Of a DNA stretch of 64,000 nt, positions 32,990 to 43,359 are shown piece after piece. The DNA is from Odontocerum albicorne. Its lineage: Eukaryota > Arthropoda > Insecta > Trichoptera > Odontoceridae. The translations under genes were made by a program, and so were the position numbers. The first letter of the stretch is position 1; each line of letters begins with the position of its first letter. The notes under the pieces are model-generated. The model did no database searches. It saw only the letters and a list, made by a program, of their open reading frames with translations, and had not been told where the DNA came from. Location: contig OX463859.1 of assembly GCA_949825065.1 (NCBI GenBank), positions 15,705,220 to 15,769,219 of the forward strand. Direction: 5' to 3'.

Positions 32990-33395
32990 AAATGCTCTGT
33001 ACAAATGATAGAATACGGAATGTAGTTATAAGTGATGAGTGTAAACTTAAAACTGATGTGATGAGTAAGGTGGAGAAGAGTACTCTGAGATGGTTTATGC
33101 ACGTAAAACGAATTTATAAAGAAAGACTTACTTAACAAATATACAGAACAAATATGGTACAAAAGGACCAAGAAGTATGCTGTGATCAAATGTATTTTGT
33201 TTTTAAAGAAGGAAATATAAAACGTTGCAAAATTGTAGGTGTTGTTTGAGCTAGAGCATGGCTGTTGAAGAGGTGAAGGATGTGGATCGCGATAGGAAAG
33301 GCTGATTTTGTCTCTTTTTTGCCTACCCCGATAGGAAGACAGACGGCCTGTGGGTTTATATGAAATCACAAGTATATAAATAATATATAAGCATA
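32990..33395 (+). mobile_element. LINE-A fragment with 3' tail
   Basis: Starts '..aaatgatagaatacggaat' (DRIRNV), then SKVEKSTLRWFMHVKR, a decayed middle, 'gaagaggtgaaggatgtgga', and the tail 'tgcctaccccgataggaaga', 'cagacggcctg'. It overlaps a meaningless minus-strand open frame. Confidence 0.75.
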
Positions 33396-33521
33396 TGTTT
33401 TTTTTAATAGGCAATCCATCCAAACTAGGATGATTTGTGCCATCAAATTCAAGTCATTATGCAATTATGCGAGTTAATATTATAAAAATTTAAATTCTAA
33501 ACCATTTAAAGTTTTAGCTGA

Positions 33522-34115
33522 TTAAGCTTCAAAAATTAAACAATCGATCGATAAGTAGAAAAGTTCCACGAAGAAAGAAGAAACGCAATGTTCATTAAAT
33601 GTGGTAAAGATATGGGCCTTTAGTAAATCAAATCTGTCTCGAAAAGGACAACCGAAAAATACATGATCTATAGTTTCATCATTTAGACCACGTTCGCAGC
33701 CGGAATTCACCACAATACCTATTTCGTAATGGTAACTAGCCGTCACAAACGATACATGACAAAAACTTCCATCTTGCTTATTCTTATTATATTTAACCAT
33801 GGTTTCAAAGGGATAGTTTGTTGGATTGATTTATATCTAGATTCCTTATGTACCCGAATCAGATTCCAATCCAACGCCCATCGGTGCCAAGTATCCTGTT
33901 TAATTTTATTTGAAAAGTCAGTTACTGGCAGTGAAAAATCAGATAGGGGATAACAGGCAGCACATGCTTCCTTTGCCAAGGATTCAACACATTCATTACC
34001 AGTGATATCAATATGTGAAGGAATCCAAGCCAGAGAAACATCTATGTTTTTTTGACATCAATTGGAATAACTTGGCTTTGATTGAGTAAATAATTTCCTT
34101 ATGTGAGTTACTCAA
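33522..34115 (-). pseudogene. LINE-B RNase H domain and C-terminus
   Basis: Minus strand, from about 34115: NSHKEIIYSIKAKL, a frameshift at a run near 34055, then LAWIPSHIDITGNECVESLA, KEACAACYPLSDFS. WIPSH.DITGNE..D/ESLAKEA is the C-terminal part of a type I RNase H as carried by I/Jockey/R1-type retrotransposons. A second frameshift near 33745 leads to ASYHYEIGIVVNSGCERGLN, then DETIDHVFFGCPFRDRFDLL, the cysteine-rich end of the ORF. The RT is gone. The copy at 5.7 kb is the same family. Confidence 0.8.
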
Positions 34116-34384
34116 AATATGTATATGATATGTAATAAATAAAAAAATAGATATATAAAAACAAGTAATTTCAGGTGGACATTACGTGAATTTGTGCACT
34201 TATTTAGTATAAATATTATGTATTACTCATTAATAATGAGTTGATTGTTTATTTATATTGATAATAAACTCATAATTGATGTTAACAATATATTATTTGA
34301 TGTTCGTAATAAACGTCAAAACGACGTAAAACCTATAAGATTACTTAATTTTTCTTCATTTCGCATGTGTGATCTATATCGAGG

Positions 34385-34560
34385 ATTTACACTTGAAAAC
34401 ACCTGCATGTCGTAGACATCTCCCCATCACTCCCCTGTATCGCGGCTCTAACTTCCCAGACGCAGTATTTCAGCTTCTGCTTCCGGCGGGACCCACTTCC
34501 TGCCCGCCGATAGCGGCACGTGCATGTTCCCGTGTACTCTGCACTGTCTACTTGTTTACG
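34385..34560. other. Isolated G+C-rich patch
   Basis: About 175 bases of near-50% G+C ('cttccggcgggacccacttc', 'ctgcccgccgatagcggc') in A+T-rich DNA. One plus-strand frame is open (LYRGSNFPDAVFQLLLPAG) but unrecognised. It lies just before a LINE-A RT remnant in the same orientation, so it may belong to LINE-A sequence or be an unrelated insertion. Confidence 0.4.
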
Positions 34561-34639
34561 TGAAATTTATCGCTTGTCAAGAAAAAAAAGTAATGTGACT
34601 AGAATAAAATTATAAAAGGCGTAAAGCAAGGGTGTGTAA

Positions 34640-35515
34640 TTTCACCTTGGTGATAAAATTTACGTAAAGGTTCATGTGTGTTCGATTTAAAAGATGATGG
34701 AATAGGTATAATAATGAATGAAGTAAATGTTTGTGAAATCCTGCATGCACATGATATGGTTTAGCTTGCTGAAAATGAAGATTATTTAAGAGATATGATT
34801 CGTGAGCTATATGAGAGATGTCTAGGAAAAGGTTTGAATTTAGCGAAATTAAAGGTAATGGTTATAGAAAATAAAGTGTAAAAATGTGTGCAATCTATGA
34901 GTTAATTCGAGATGGGCGAGATAAAAAGGACACTCAGAGAAGGATAGGAATAGGGAACAACGTAAACGGTGCACTTATATACAACAACCTCGCAATATCA
35001 ACAAAAGTAAAAATTATAATATATAGTAGTGTGTCGGTGCCCACTTTGATCTACATAAGTGAAACTTGAACTTGACAGAAGAAGGATAATAGTAAGATCT
35101 CTGTGAGAGTGGAGATTCGTGCACTAAGAAAAACTTGTGGAGTGTCAATGTTTGAAAAAAGGCGGAATGAAGACATAAGAAATGTATGCATATATAAAAT
35201 TAATATTTTATATAAGATCGAGAAAAGGAGCTTAAAGATGTGGAGAGAAAATTAATATTGAAATAATGACTAAGCGAATAAATAGGTAAGAAATGCATGG
35301 TGTGCGTCGAAGAGGTAGACTGAGGAAAACGTGGCTGGATCAAAATGTCTATGTTTGAAAGAAGGTAAAGTGAGAAGTGTGAATAATAGAATATTGTGCA
35401 TGCCGAGACGTATGAATGTGGATGACGCGAAGGTTGTGTACTTGGACAGAAAAGTTTGGTGATTTGTTTTCCCTGCTAGCCTCATAAGGTATTGTACATG
35501 GCGTGATAATATGTA
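34640..35515 (+). pseudogene. LINE-A reverse transcriptase, C-terminal half, degenerate
   Basis: The most complete LINE-A copy. EILHAHDMV, stop, LAENED corresponds to the RT active-site motif (Y.DD..L.AE); one catalytic Asp reads His, so it is dead. It is followed by LRDMIRELYERCLGKGLNLA and KLKVMVIE, then IGIGNNVNGALIYNN, AISTKVKIIIYSSVSVPTLI, YISET (YGSETW-like), ALRKTCGVS (as 'gcactaagaaaaacttgtgg'), RRGRLRKTWLDQ, and a tail near 35480-35515 ('gtattgtacatggcgtgata'). Many stops and indels. Confidence 0.8.
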
Positions 35516-36109
35516 TTTAAATACACGTATGTTTATAACAACCTGTAAGATAAAGTGTTTTTTAAGATGGACGGGTCATAAAATTATATGACAAGATCTT
35601 ATTTTAACGCTGCATTCAATACGGTCTAGGACCGAGGTGGATGGAGACAGGTCCTACACCAAGTTTATTTATTTATTATTTTATTTTACATTTGATGCAG
35701 GTTTAAACCAATTACATCAAACGACAAAAAACGTTATAAAGTCTTAATATAGCATAATAACAACATTAACAATTTTACTCATGATTTCCAGTGAAGTGGC
35801 TTAGTTATACCTATAAAGTTTATTAATGAGTTCAATCTTCAATAAATCTACCAAGTTGTTGAAGATATTGATATCAGAAAATTTATTCAACAACGTCATT
35901 CATTGTGTGATTGGTGATTCTCTTAAGATCTCACTTGTTATATGAATTTCATACATACCAGAGGACCACAACGTATACTCGTAGCATAGTAGAGAAGCAG
36001 AGGATAAATAATATGTTTATATAAAGCCAATATTATTAACTTATAAAATCAATCAAAATGTTTATTTTAAGAATACATTTGATGAAAATATGGACAAGTT
36101 TACTAATAT
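35516..36109. other. No gene recognised
   Basis: A short G+C-richer phrase at 35610-35660 ('gtctaggaccgaggtggatg') stands in A+T-rich DNA; origin unknown. Confidence 0.4.
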
Positions 36110-36275
36110 ACTGAAATATTTGATTTTCAGAAATTGTAGGGGATGCATGAAAAGGTATATGGATGTGGAAAGGGGCGAAAAATGTGTGGTGAGAAAGGAA
36201 AGTTTTGTGGTGATCAGTCTTCTGTGTCTGCTCTGATGGGTACATGGCGTGATGGTGTGTATTCATTTGTATTTA
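36110..36275 (+). mobile_element. LINE-A 3' end
   Basis: 'aggggatgcatgaaaaggta' (RGCMKRYM), 'gatgtggaaaggggcgaaaa', then 'gctctgatgggtacatggcg' and 'tgatggtgtgtattc', the standard LINE-A C-terminal and 3' tail order. Confidence 0.65.
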
Positions 36276-37600
36276 TAAAGTATAAAGTTAATTATATGAC
36301 ACTTCTTCATTATTTTGTATAAATTTCTTCCAACACTTCAGAAACATGTTAAAAAAGTGGTTATAATCAGCTTTGTTTTAAGGCAATATTAGGAAATGAA
36401 CCCAAAGCCTCCGGTAGGAAAATTCGCGTTCTACCAACTAGCCTACATCGATCATTATGATATGACTTGAAAAGTTGATAATTTCCATAACACTTTAAAT
36501 TTTAGCCAAATATTAGATAATGTTCTCATACATTATAAGTTCAACCCTCTTTCGTCATTTTCTCTTGCGTTCATTTGTTAAAGTTAACAACCCTTCAGAG
36601 TAATGGTTCATACGCCCCTTCCTACACCCCCGCAGGCTGTATCACCGTTGGGTTAGACCAAATTTAAAGAGGCTTAATTTCCTGTATAGTGTCAGTAGCG
36701 TAGATGAATGGACTTGATGGTGTATAAGGGGAAGATGTAGGCTAACGGTTCTTCAGGATAGATCAATATAACTCTTGTTCCATCTCATTTTGAAGTGAAT
36801 GAGCTGAATTTTTTATTATTGACATTCGCAATTATTAACTTCCGAATTTTTGTAAAAAAATAAATGTAGGTGTATTGATTGCAGCATAGTATGTACATAT
36901 ATAAATGCATTCCAATATAGTATACATATTTCAAGATAAATGAAATTCTCGAGTAGAAGACAAGATCTTGTAAGATTACTTCTACGGGACCTTTGTGACA
37001 GGTAATATTTAAAACAAACTGGGTTATTTTACACGTTAATGATATTTAAAATATTTATATTATCATCTTCAATTTTTGGATGATATAGACGTTGATGCCC
37101 CTTGCGGTTCATGGGATATGAAGTATTTACCTCCAACATCACTCATTTAAAGCATCTATGGCATTGTCCATATTTCCACTACACATGTTACATTGTTCTT
37201 GAGAATATTATATACAAGTATTGAAAATATACTATTAAAAAGCGATTAATTTGATTTTTCTAAAATATTGAGTTCAATAAATTGAATTTCAACACCACTA
37301 ATAAAGCAATAGTTGCATTTTTTTAAATTTGAGTATGGGATTTTGTTTTAAATTCTATATAGACTTAGTTGATTTTTTTATTGTAGTATGAATTAGTGTT
37401 TTAAATTCTATACGACATAAAATTTATACTTATATATCAAAATTTATGATTAATGCATAAATCGCATTTTTATAAAACTTGAATCTAAATTTGATCATGT
37501 TAATAGTTTGAATCTCATTGCAAATCTTAAAATTTGGCTTTCATCGTTGACTGCAGTATTTTTAGAATATGGTACAAGTGTTTGCCAAGCATAACTGAGG
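36276..37600. other. No gene recognised; one SINE head
   Basis: At 36390-36465 'aacccaaagcctccggtagg', 'tctaccaactagcctac' is a reversed SINE head. The remainder is A+T-rich and featureless. Confidence 0.4.
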
Positions 37601-37608
37601 GTACTTAC

Positions 37609-37698
37609 ATACTGCAACCGGATGCAGTGAATCCTCTCAAACTACGAGACGTGTTGGCACTTTGCCAACTAAAATTATTAAACTGCGCACCATGCAGA
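37609..37698 (-). CDS. Candidate 90-bp internal exon, unidentified
   Basis: On the minus strand a T-rich tract and 'aataacaag' are followed by an open phase reading LHGAQFNNFSWQSANTSRSL, RGFTASGCS, then a textbook donor 'gcagtat|GTAAGTAC' (37601-37608). G+C is higher than flanks. It shares strand with the candidate exons at 31.3 and 30.2 kb. A chance donor is possible; no homology recognised. Confidence 0.22.
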
Positions 37699-38154
37699 CT
37701 TGTTATTATTAAAAAAAAATCAGATGAATTCTCCTTTTATTGCTATTTCAAAATAAGGAACGGCATAAGAATAAGAAGACGTAACGCCCGAATTTTATAC
37801 TGTGTCTGCATATTAAAATATCTGTCTGGAACGGATTGAGACAATGAACACTTGGAATTGTAAATCTGAATACATTTGTGTATCTTCTTTCAATATCTGA
37901 AACGGTTTTTTATTTAACTTTCCAATACTTTCATTATTTTAGTAATTTGTTATACATGGTACATCTGGCGAGCTAATTGCTATACTTCAATGTTCTTAAA
38001 CCTACCCGCTTATCTTGGATATTTTAAATTGTTTAATCCATGACAAATTTTACAAAAAATATTAATTTGAAATTATGTAAAAAAATAATTACCAATCACT
38101 AGTTAATAATGGTAGAATTTGAAGAAACGAATTATTTTTAGTAGATTAAACTAA

Positions 38155-38425
38155 AATGCTGTTTTTCCCCCCTTAGATAACGGTATGACTCTATCGGTTT
38201 CAAATTTTTCCCGTCATTGTCAGGGAAGCTCAAACAAGACTGAATTATGGTTGAACTGATATCGACAGATTTGACGTACCTAACGGTAAAAAAATGGACT
38301 TCTAATGGTAACATTTCGGACTAAGAGTTTGGGGTAGAGGGAGGCAGGAGATAACTTTGGCAAGTAGTGGTGAGGCTTTGGGAACGTTTGTGTTGACTTT
38401 GAGTTTATCTCAATGCATGGAACGG
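38155..38425 (-). mobile_element. Penelope-like element relic, copy 2
   Basis: 'gataacggtatgactctatc', 'ggtttcaaatttttcccgtc', 'agggaagctcaaacaagact', then '..gaggcaggagataactt' follow the same order as the left arm and the 3' coding end of the Penelope-like element at 47.1 kb, with roughly a quarter of bases changed. It contains the end of the endonuclease ORF in antisense but no readable frame. Only one arm is present. Confidence 0.7.
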
Positions 38426-38684
38426 AATTCGTTCAAGGAAAAGGGGGGGGAAACGAAGGAAAATTAGGATGAAAGGAAATTATAAGCCATTGAATCCTTT
38501 TTCAATTATCTCTTGAATGTAAATAAGAATGGTGCACATCTGATAACTCTTGGAAGTTCATTCCACGATAAAACACATAATACTTCACTAATATCATTTA
38601 GGTCTCAAATCGTTATACGTTAAGTTAAAGTTGGTCGTGATAATCGGTCATCTGATACAAAGATACCTTTGTAGACTAGTTCGT

Positions 38685-38805
38685 CTTACTTTGATAAGTT
38701 TTTTGCGGTTTTCTTACCAAATATGTTTATCTTGATGTATGCAGATGCGGGGTAGAACATGCTCTTTAGACTGCAGCCACAATTTCTCTATTCTTTTACT
38801 CAATT
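38685..38805 (+). mobile_element. Recurrent LINE 3' UTR-like motif
   Basis: 'cggttttcttaccaaatatg', 'tgtatgcagatgcgggg', 'ctgcagccacaattt'. The same series is at 60190 (after a CR1-like RT end), 48350, 4640 and, reversed, 2200. Its placement at 60190 suggests it is the CR1-like LINE's 3' UTR. Confidence 0.5.
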
Positions 38806-39084
38806 TGTATGTGTTTATTTTGTAATATGTTTTATCTTTAAATAAAAGTGGGGTAACTAACATATTATTATAACGACAGAATACTATAATATAATACTGA
38901 TGCTATAGCTTTTGCAAAGGAGGTGATGAGAAATAAAAAAGGAGACCCATTTCCAGAATTATATCCCGTATCTGCATAATATAATAAAGTCTAGATCGGA
39001 ACGAGACGTATAACATTTGAATAAAATTTAATCATTTAACATTTTCTTCTCCAATTTCTGGAATAAATACATTTAACATTTATT

Positions 39085-39575
39085 TCTTTACGTGTACGTG
39101 GACAATGAACGAAATTTTAGGAGTAAATACATGTGATGAGAAGAATATGTGGTGTGATGGAATAAAAAATGCAATTATTAAGGATTATAATGAGCTAAAA
39201 ACTGATAATGTCTCATTATAATGAGCTAATAACTGATAATATCTCATTATAATGGGCTAAAAACTGATAATGTCTCGAATAGGGTGAAAAATATCATGTT
39301 GAGGTGGTTTAGATATGTTAAACGGATTAGTGACAAATTGTTGATTAAATAAATTTATAATGCGAGCGGGAGTGGAAGTCGTGGTAAAAGATGACCGAAA
39401 AAAGTATGGTTGTACTTAATGAATGAATTTTTGGAAGAAGAAAAGGTAAATAGTATATAAACAAAAGGAACTGTATGAAAATGTGTATGGATGTTTGAAA
39501 GTGAAGGAAGATGTCGTGTTACGAAAGTTTTATCTCTGTCTCATTTGCGTAACCCAAGCGAGAAATAGTATGTAA
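39085..39575 (+). mobile_element. LINE-A fragment carrying a 31-bp triplication
   Basis: 'gttgaggtggtttagatatg' (LRWFRYVKRI), 'ggaagtcgtggtaaaagatg' (GSRGKR), 'gtatggttgtacttaatga' and '..gtaacccaagcgagaaat' are the LINE-A C-terminus and tail. Upstream is a local tandem repeat. Stops throughout. Confidence 0.65.
39187..39280. repeat. 31-bp tandem repeat, three units
   Basis: 'aatgagctaaaaactgataa', 'tgtctcattat' repeated three times with one to four changes per unit. It expands the LINE-A region that elsewhere reads KTDVMSKV ('aaaactgatgtgatgagtaa' at 33050). Confidence 0.85.
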
Positions 39576-39734
39576 ATCTTTACAATATTTTATTTATTTA
39601 TTTTAAGATTGTTACTATATTATTTTTTCTTTGGTCTTCCGGATATGAAAACGTCACACTGATGGCAATTTATAAGGTATTAATGAAAAAAAAATATTTT
39701 TTTTTATTTAAATTAATCACTTTTTTTCATTTCA

Positions 39735-39830
39735 TTTTAAGACGTATCCCATGGTATAGTTGGAAAGATATTTGACTTCCACCTGAGAATTTCGGGTTCG
39801 ATTCCCGAAGGCAATCGAAAAAAATAATTA
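39735..39830 (+). mobile_element. SINE head, possibly tRNA relic
   Basis: 'tcccatggtatagttggaaa' (A-box region) and 'tttcgggttcgattcccgaa' (excellent B box with T-arm stem). The acceptor stem is not closed, and a SINE-like joint with A-rich sequence follows, so it is read as a SINE head rather than a functional tRNA gene. Confidence 0.65.
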
Positions 39831-40148
39831 AAAATGGATACTACTCTTGGTTTGGTAAAAGAGTTTGTTTGGCTCGATATTAAGGAGACTGCTACAATAT
39901 TCAGATGTAAGATCATACTTAGATTCAAAATATACCAATTAAAAACATTTTGGAGCCTTAGTAATCCATCCAACAGCTCTTTAGATAACAAACAAAATCA
40001 TACTCAAATAAAGGTAAGGTGGGACTTTGAGGTAGCGAAATTGTGTTTTGGATGAGGAAGAAAATGCACAATCTGTTGAGAAAGTGGAAATTTGTAAAGA
40101 TTTTGCAGCTTTATTCATAAATATTATTGCACCAACTGAAAATCAATC

Positions 40149-40875
40149 AATAATGATTAAGACGTCGGGAACAAGGTATCACAATAATGATTAAGACGTC
40201 GGGAACAAGGTATCACAATAATGATTAAGACGTCGGGAACAAGGTATCACAATAATGATTAAGACGTCGGGAACAAGGTATCACAATAATGATTAAGACG
40301 TCGGGAACAAGGTATCACAATAATGATTAAGACGTCGGGAACAAGGTATCACAATAATGATTAAGACGTCGGGAACAAGGTATCACAATAATGATTAAGA
40401 CGTCGGGAACAAGGTATCACAATAATGATTAAGACGTCGGGAACAAGGTATCACAATAATGATTAAGACGTCGGGAACAAGGTATCACAATAATGATTAA
40501 GACGTCGGGAACAAGATGCTTAAGACGTCGGGAACAAGGTATCACAATAATGATTAAGACGTCGGGAACAAGGTATCACATTAATGATTAAGACGTCGGG
40601 AACAAGGTATCACAATAATGATTAAGACGTCGGGAACAAGGTATCACAATAATGATTAAGACGTCGGGAACAAGATGCTTAAGACGTCGGGAACAAGGTA
40701 TCACAATAATGATTAAGACGTCGGGAACAAGGTATCACAATAATGATTCAGACGTCGGGAACAAGGTATCACAATAATGATTAAGACGTCGGGAACAAGG
40801 TATCACAATAATGATTAAGACGTCGGGAACAAGGTATCACAATAATGATTAAGACGTCGGGAACACGGTATCACA
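40149..40875. repeat. 34-bp minisatellite, 22 copies of the core
   Basis: The unit 'aataatgattaagacgtcgg', 'gaacaaggtatcac' repeats almost without change. Twenty-two 'gacgtcggga' cores were counted. Two units are shortened to 22 bp ('..aacaagatgcttaagacg') at 40501 and 40660. One unit has 'attaatg' and one 'gattcag'. Homogeneity points to recent expansion. Each unit carries the palindrome GACGTC. Confidence 0.97.
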
Positions 40876-40903
40876 CAATCATCAATTTGAATAGATGAAC
40901 GAC

Positions 40904-40909
40904 TTTATT
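40904..40909 (-). promoter_or_regulatory. Candidate poly(A) signal
   Basis: AATAAA on the minus strand, 51 bases past the stop of the frame at 40960-41271, a normal position for a 3'-end signal of that frame. AATAAA is common in A+T-rich DNA, so this alone is weak. Confidence 0.35.
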
Positions 40910-40959
40910 AATCGGTCCTCGAGAGAAGACGGCGACTCCCTAAGATGATAGTTAACGAT

Positions 40960-41271
40960 TTAATAGACTACATATTGATAATTCTTGTCAAAATCAAATA
41001 ACTTTCTTTTCAAATAAATTAATTCTGACAATGTAAGCTTTTGAATAGATTTTTTATCTTTGATGAAATTGCTTCTTTCCTCACCCTCATTAGTATACCT
41101 TTCGTTGAGGTCTTTCTTTAGTTTTATCTTCCGATTTCGGATCTTGCTTGACAGTTGATAATTAAAACGAGGGTCTGAAGACCGCAAGGGGAGAGCATCC
41201 AGTGAAATATTAAGGAAATACAGCCTCCAAAATATGGGCCGGAAGTCGTTAGCTACTCTCGGATCACCTTC
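40960..41271 (-). CDS. Unidentified coding-like C-terminal exon
   Basis: A 103-codon stop-to-stop frame with no ATG near its start reads EGDPRVANDFRPIFWRLYFL, NISLDALPLRSSDPRFNYQL, then a basic stretch KIRNRKIKLKKDLNERY and ends LFDFDKNYQYVVY, TAA. AG acceptors such as 'aatcgtaag' lie at its upstream edge. The mix of W, P, G, K and acidic residues looks protein-like, and an AATAAA follows the stop. It ends about 85 bases from the minisatellite. It could be a host 3' exon or the end of an unfamiliar element ORF; no family recognised. Confidence 0.4.
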   Translation of the reverse strand, partial: EGDPRVANDFRPIFWRLYFLNISLDALPLRSSDPRFNYQLSSKIRNRKIKLKKDLNERYTNEGEERSNFIKDKKSIQKLTLSELIYLKRKLFDFDKNYQYVVY

Positions 41272-41689
41272 TTACGATTTATCATCGTAATTTTACTTTT
41301 TCTAAAGGGAAATATACTTTTTTTGGGAGTTTTCTCACAGATTTATGTTGTTCATTCTTTGTTAATTCTCACTTTCATGGTTTTTTTTCAAAGATATATT
41401 AATGCAAATTATTATTTTTTGTTGACATGTAAATGTTATATTTTTTATGAATCTTAGTAGCCCCTCATTTAAAATGTTTTTTATTTATTCCATATAATCT
41501 TACTAGAAGGAAATAAAGAAGTTTTCAGATAATTAAACCACGCCACTTAAAATGTACCAATATAAAAAAACTATATTTTCAGGTTTTGTATCGGTTCATC
41601 CATTTACTTTGACTTTTCTGAATTGCTTTTCCAGTTATCCATTGTCTTTTATGCAAAGCATTATGCCTTATATTTTACATAAATTACAT

Positions 41690-42100
41690 ACATACCATCC
41701 TACTATCTCCTTGGTGGGGTAGGTAGAGAGGGCAGAGTCCCAGACTTCTGTGTCTCAAAACGCATCCTTCGCTTTTTTTACATCCACATATATTTTCATA
41801 CAATTTCTATGATTTCTCTGACTTTCTACCGACATTTTCTTTCGTTTAAATATCATTCGCTTTATCAAACTATGGTTCCTTGGTTTTTTTCTCTTAAGCA
41901 GTCGACTAAAATTTTTACTATTGTATATTTTGTTTTTTTTTTCAGTTTGGATATGTAGAACGAGTGAATGAAAAATACATTCCTTGCGCAAGTGTGAGTA
42001 AAATGTGTGGTCAAGGAAGACAATGGAAATGTAGAAAAAAGAGATGCTGTAAAAGCTAAAAGTATTGAAAGTATCAAAGAAAACAAAACGCCAAAATTCC
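41690..42100 (-). mobile_element. LINE-A fragment, reverse orientation
   Basis: Reversed tail 'cataccatcctactatctcc', 'ttggtggggtaggtagag', then 'ttacatccacatatattttc' and 'atgatttctctgactttcta'. An inverted continuation starts around 41945 ('ttggatatgtagaacgagtg', FGYVERVNEK on the plus strand), so two oppositely oriented LINE-A pieces meet near 41940. Confidence 0.65.
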
Positions 42101-42609
42101 AAAAGGCAAAATGTACAAAAAGCTAAAGATAAATAATAATAAAGTTAAGTATGTCACGACATGGTATGTGATGTGATATTTTTTTCAGTTACTGATAAAA
42201 AAATGCCAATATTTATCACTAACTAAAACGTTTATCACGCTCCTTAAATGAGAACGATGATTAATGGAATAACAAAGTAACATATTGTGTTTTGAAAAAT
42301 ATGTGTTATAGGTTGTAGACCATCTATAGTTTGTTGTGAAATGACTGGATGAAATGAAATAACTGTATGAAAAACTTATGGTTTAAAAAAATTAACTTGA
42401 CAATATCGAGAAAAGTTTTCCATAGCCGAACTTTAATTTTTAAAACCTTAAAAATAATGTTGAGTATCATTATTTTTTATCAAACTTCCCTTTTTTCATC
42501 GTGAAAGAACATAGAAATTTAGCATTTTTATTTCTTTCCCACGGAACAAGTAGATACTTAAGATGTTCCAGAAAATTAAACACGCAGCACTTGTGGGAAT
42601 TTTATAATT

Positions 42610-42714
42610 CGGTTATGAACCGTGCCGCTTTAGCGAGTCCATTAAGAGTCCCGGATCATTATTAAAATTTTTATAATCTGCACAATGATCGCGAACCGCT
42701 GTAGAGAACCCCTG
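42610..42714. mobile_element. Possible hAT-type MITE, 105 bp
   Basis: Reading inward, the right end is 'caggggttctctacagcgg' and the left 'cggttatgaaccgtgccgc', resembling hAT termini (CAGGGGTT...). Interior 'gatcatt' / 'aatgatc' is inverted. The left outer bases are degenerate and no 8-bp duplication is visible. Alternatively it is a decayed exon: one minus-strand frame is open (STAVRDHCADYKNFNNDPGL). Confidence 0.3.
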
Positions 42715-42779
42715 GATTGTTTTGTGGGAGAAATTGGGGAGGTATACCAGTGAATCAATGTTAATTTTTTTCTTTTATA

Positions 42780-43240
42780 CATACGTATCACGCTGTGTCC
42801 ATTGCGGGGAGAACAGATCGCTACAATCTTCTTTTGAGTTGCACTTTCTTCGCTTTTCTTTCGTACAAAAAATATATTTTTCATACTTTTAATATTACAG
42901 TTGTGCGTGTAAACAGTTGATGGATAACTGACTGAGTATATACGACTACATATAATAAACCATCACGCCATATTCTTTTAAGGGAAATCAGAGTGGTCAA
43001 ATCTCCACAATATTCTATAAATAAAGCTCTTGCTTGACCCACATTCATATATTTTTTCATACACATTCTCCTGTTTCTTGAACTTCTAACCTCATCCTCG
43101 TTAAAATTTCTACTATCATCTTCTTCCACTCTTTTTCCACTCTACTTGTTCTTCACTGTCCTATAATTTCAGACAAATATATTTGTTTCATAAGTTTTCC
43201 CAAGGCATTCTCTCAATGTGACTCAACCATGTCAAAACTT
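42780..43240 (-). mobile_element. Two LINE-A fragments, reverse orientation
   Basis: 42780-42870 has a reversed tail ('catacgtatcacgctgtgtc', 'cattgcggggagaacag'). 42955-43240 has another ('accatcacgccatattcttt') followed by antisense landmarks 'cccacattcatatattttt' and 'tcctcgttaaaatttctac'. Both are 5'-truncated. Confidence 0.6.
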
Positions 43241-43359
43241 CTTTTTAAATTCTACTTTTTCTATCTACTTTCTATTATTGCTTCCTCTATCAAACATTAT
43301 TTATACCGGATATTCTATGTAAGTGATGAATTTTTATTGCATTTACTTTGCTATTTGCT

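Noticed and set aside
39735..39830. Functional tRNA gene suggested by a very good B box
   Set aside because: The acceptor and D arms do not close into a cloverleaf, and SINE-like sequence follows. It is better read as a SINE head.
40149..40875. CRISPR-like array (34-bp periodicity)
   Set aside because: Units are contiguous and identical throughout, with no spacers between repeats.
41755..42102. 115-codon minus-strand frame as a gene
   Set aside because: It spans two LINE-A pieces in opposite orientation; the apparent protein is part sense C-terminus (NHRNCMKIYVDVKKAKDAF) and part antisense.
42610..42714. Coding exon (STAVRDHCADYKNFNNDPGL)
   Set aside because: The frame is short, ends without a donor, and the borders look more like hAT termini. 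Kept only as a possible MITE.
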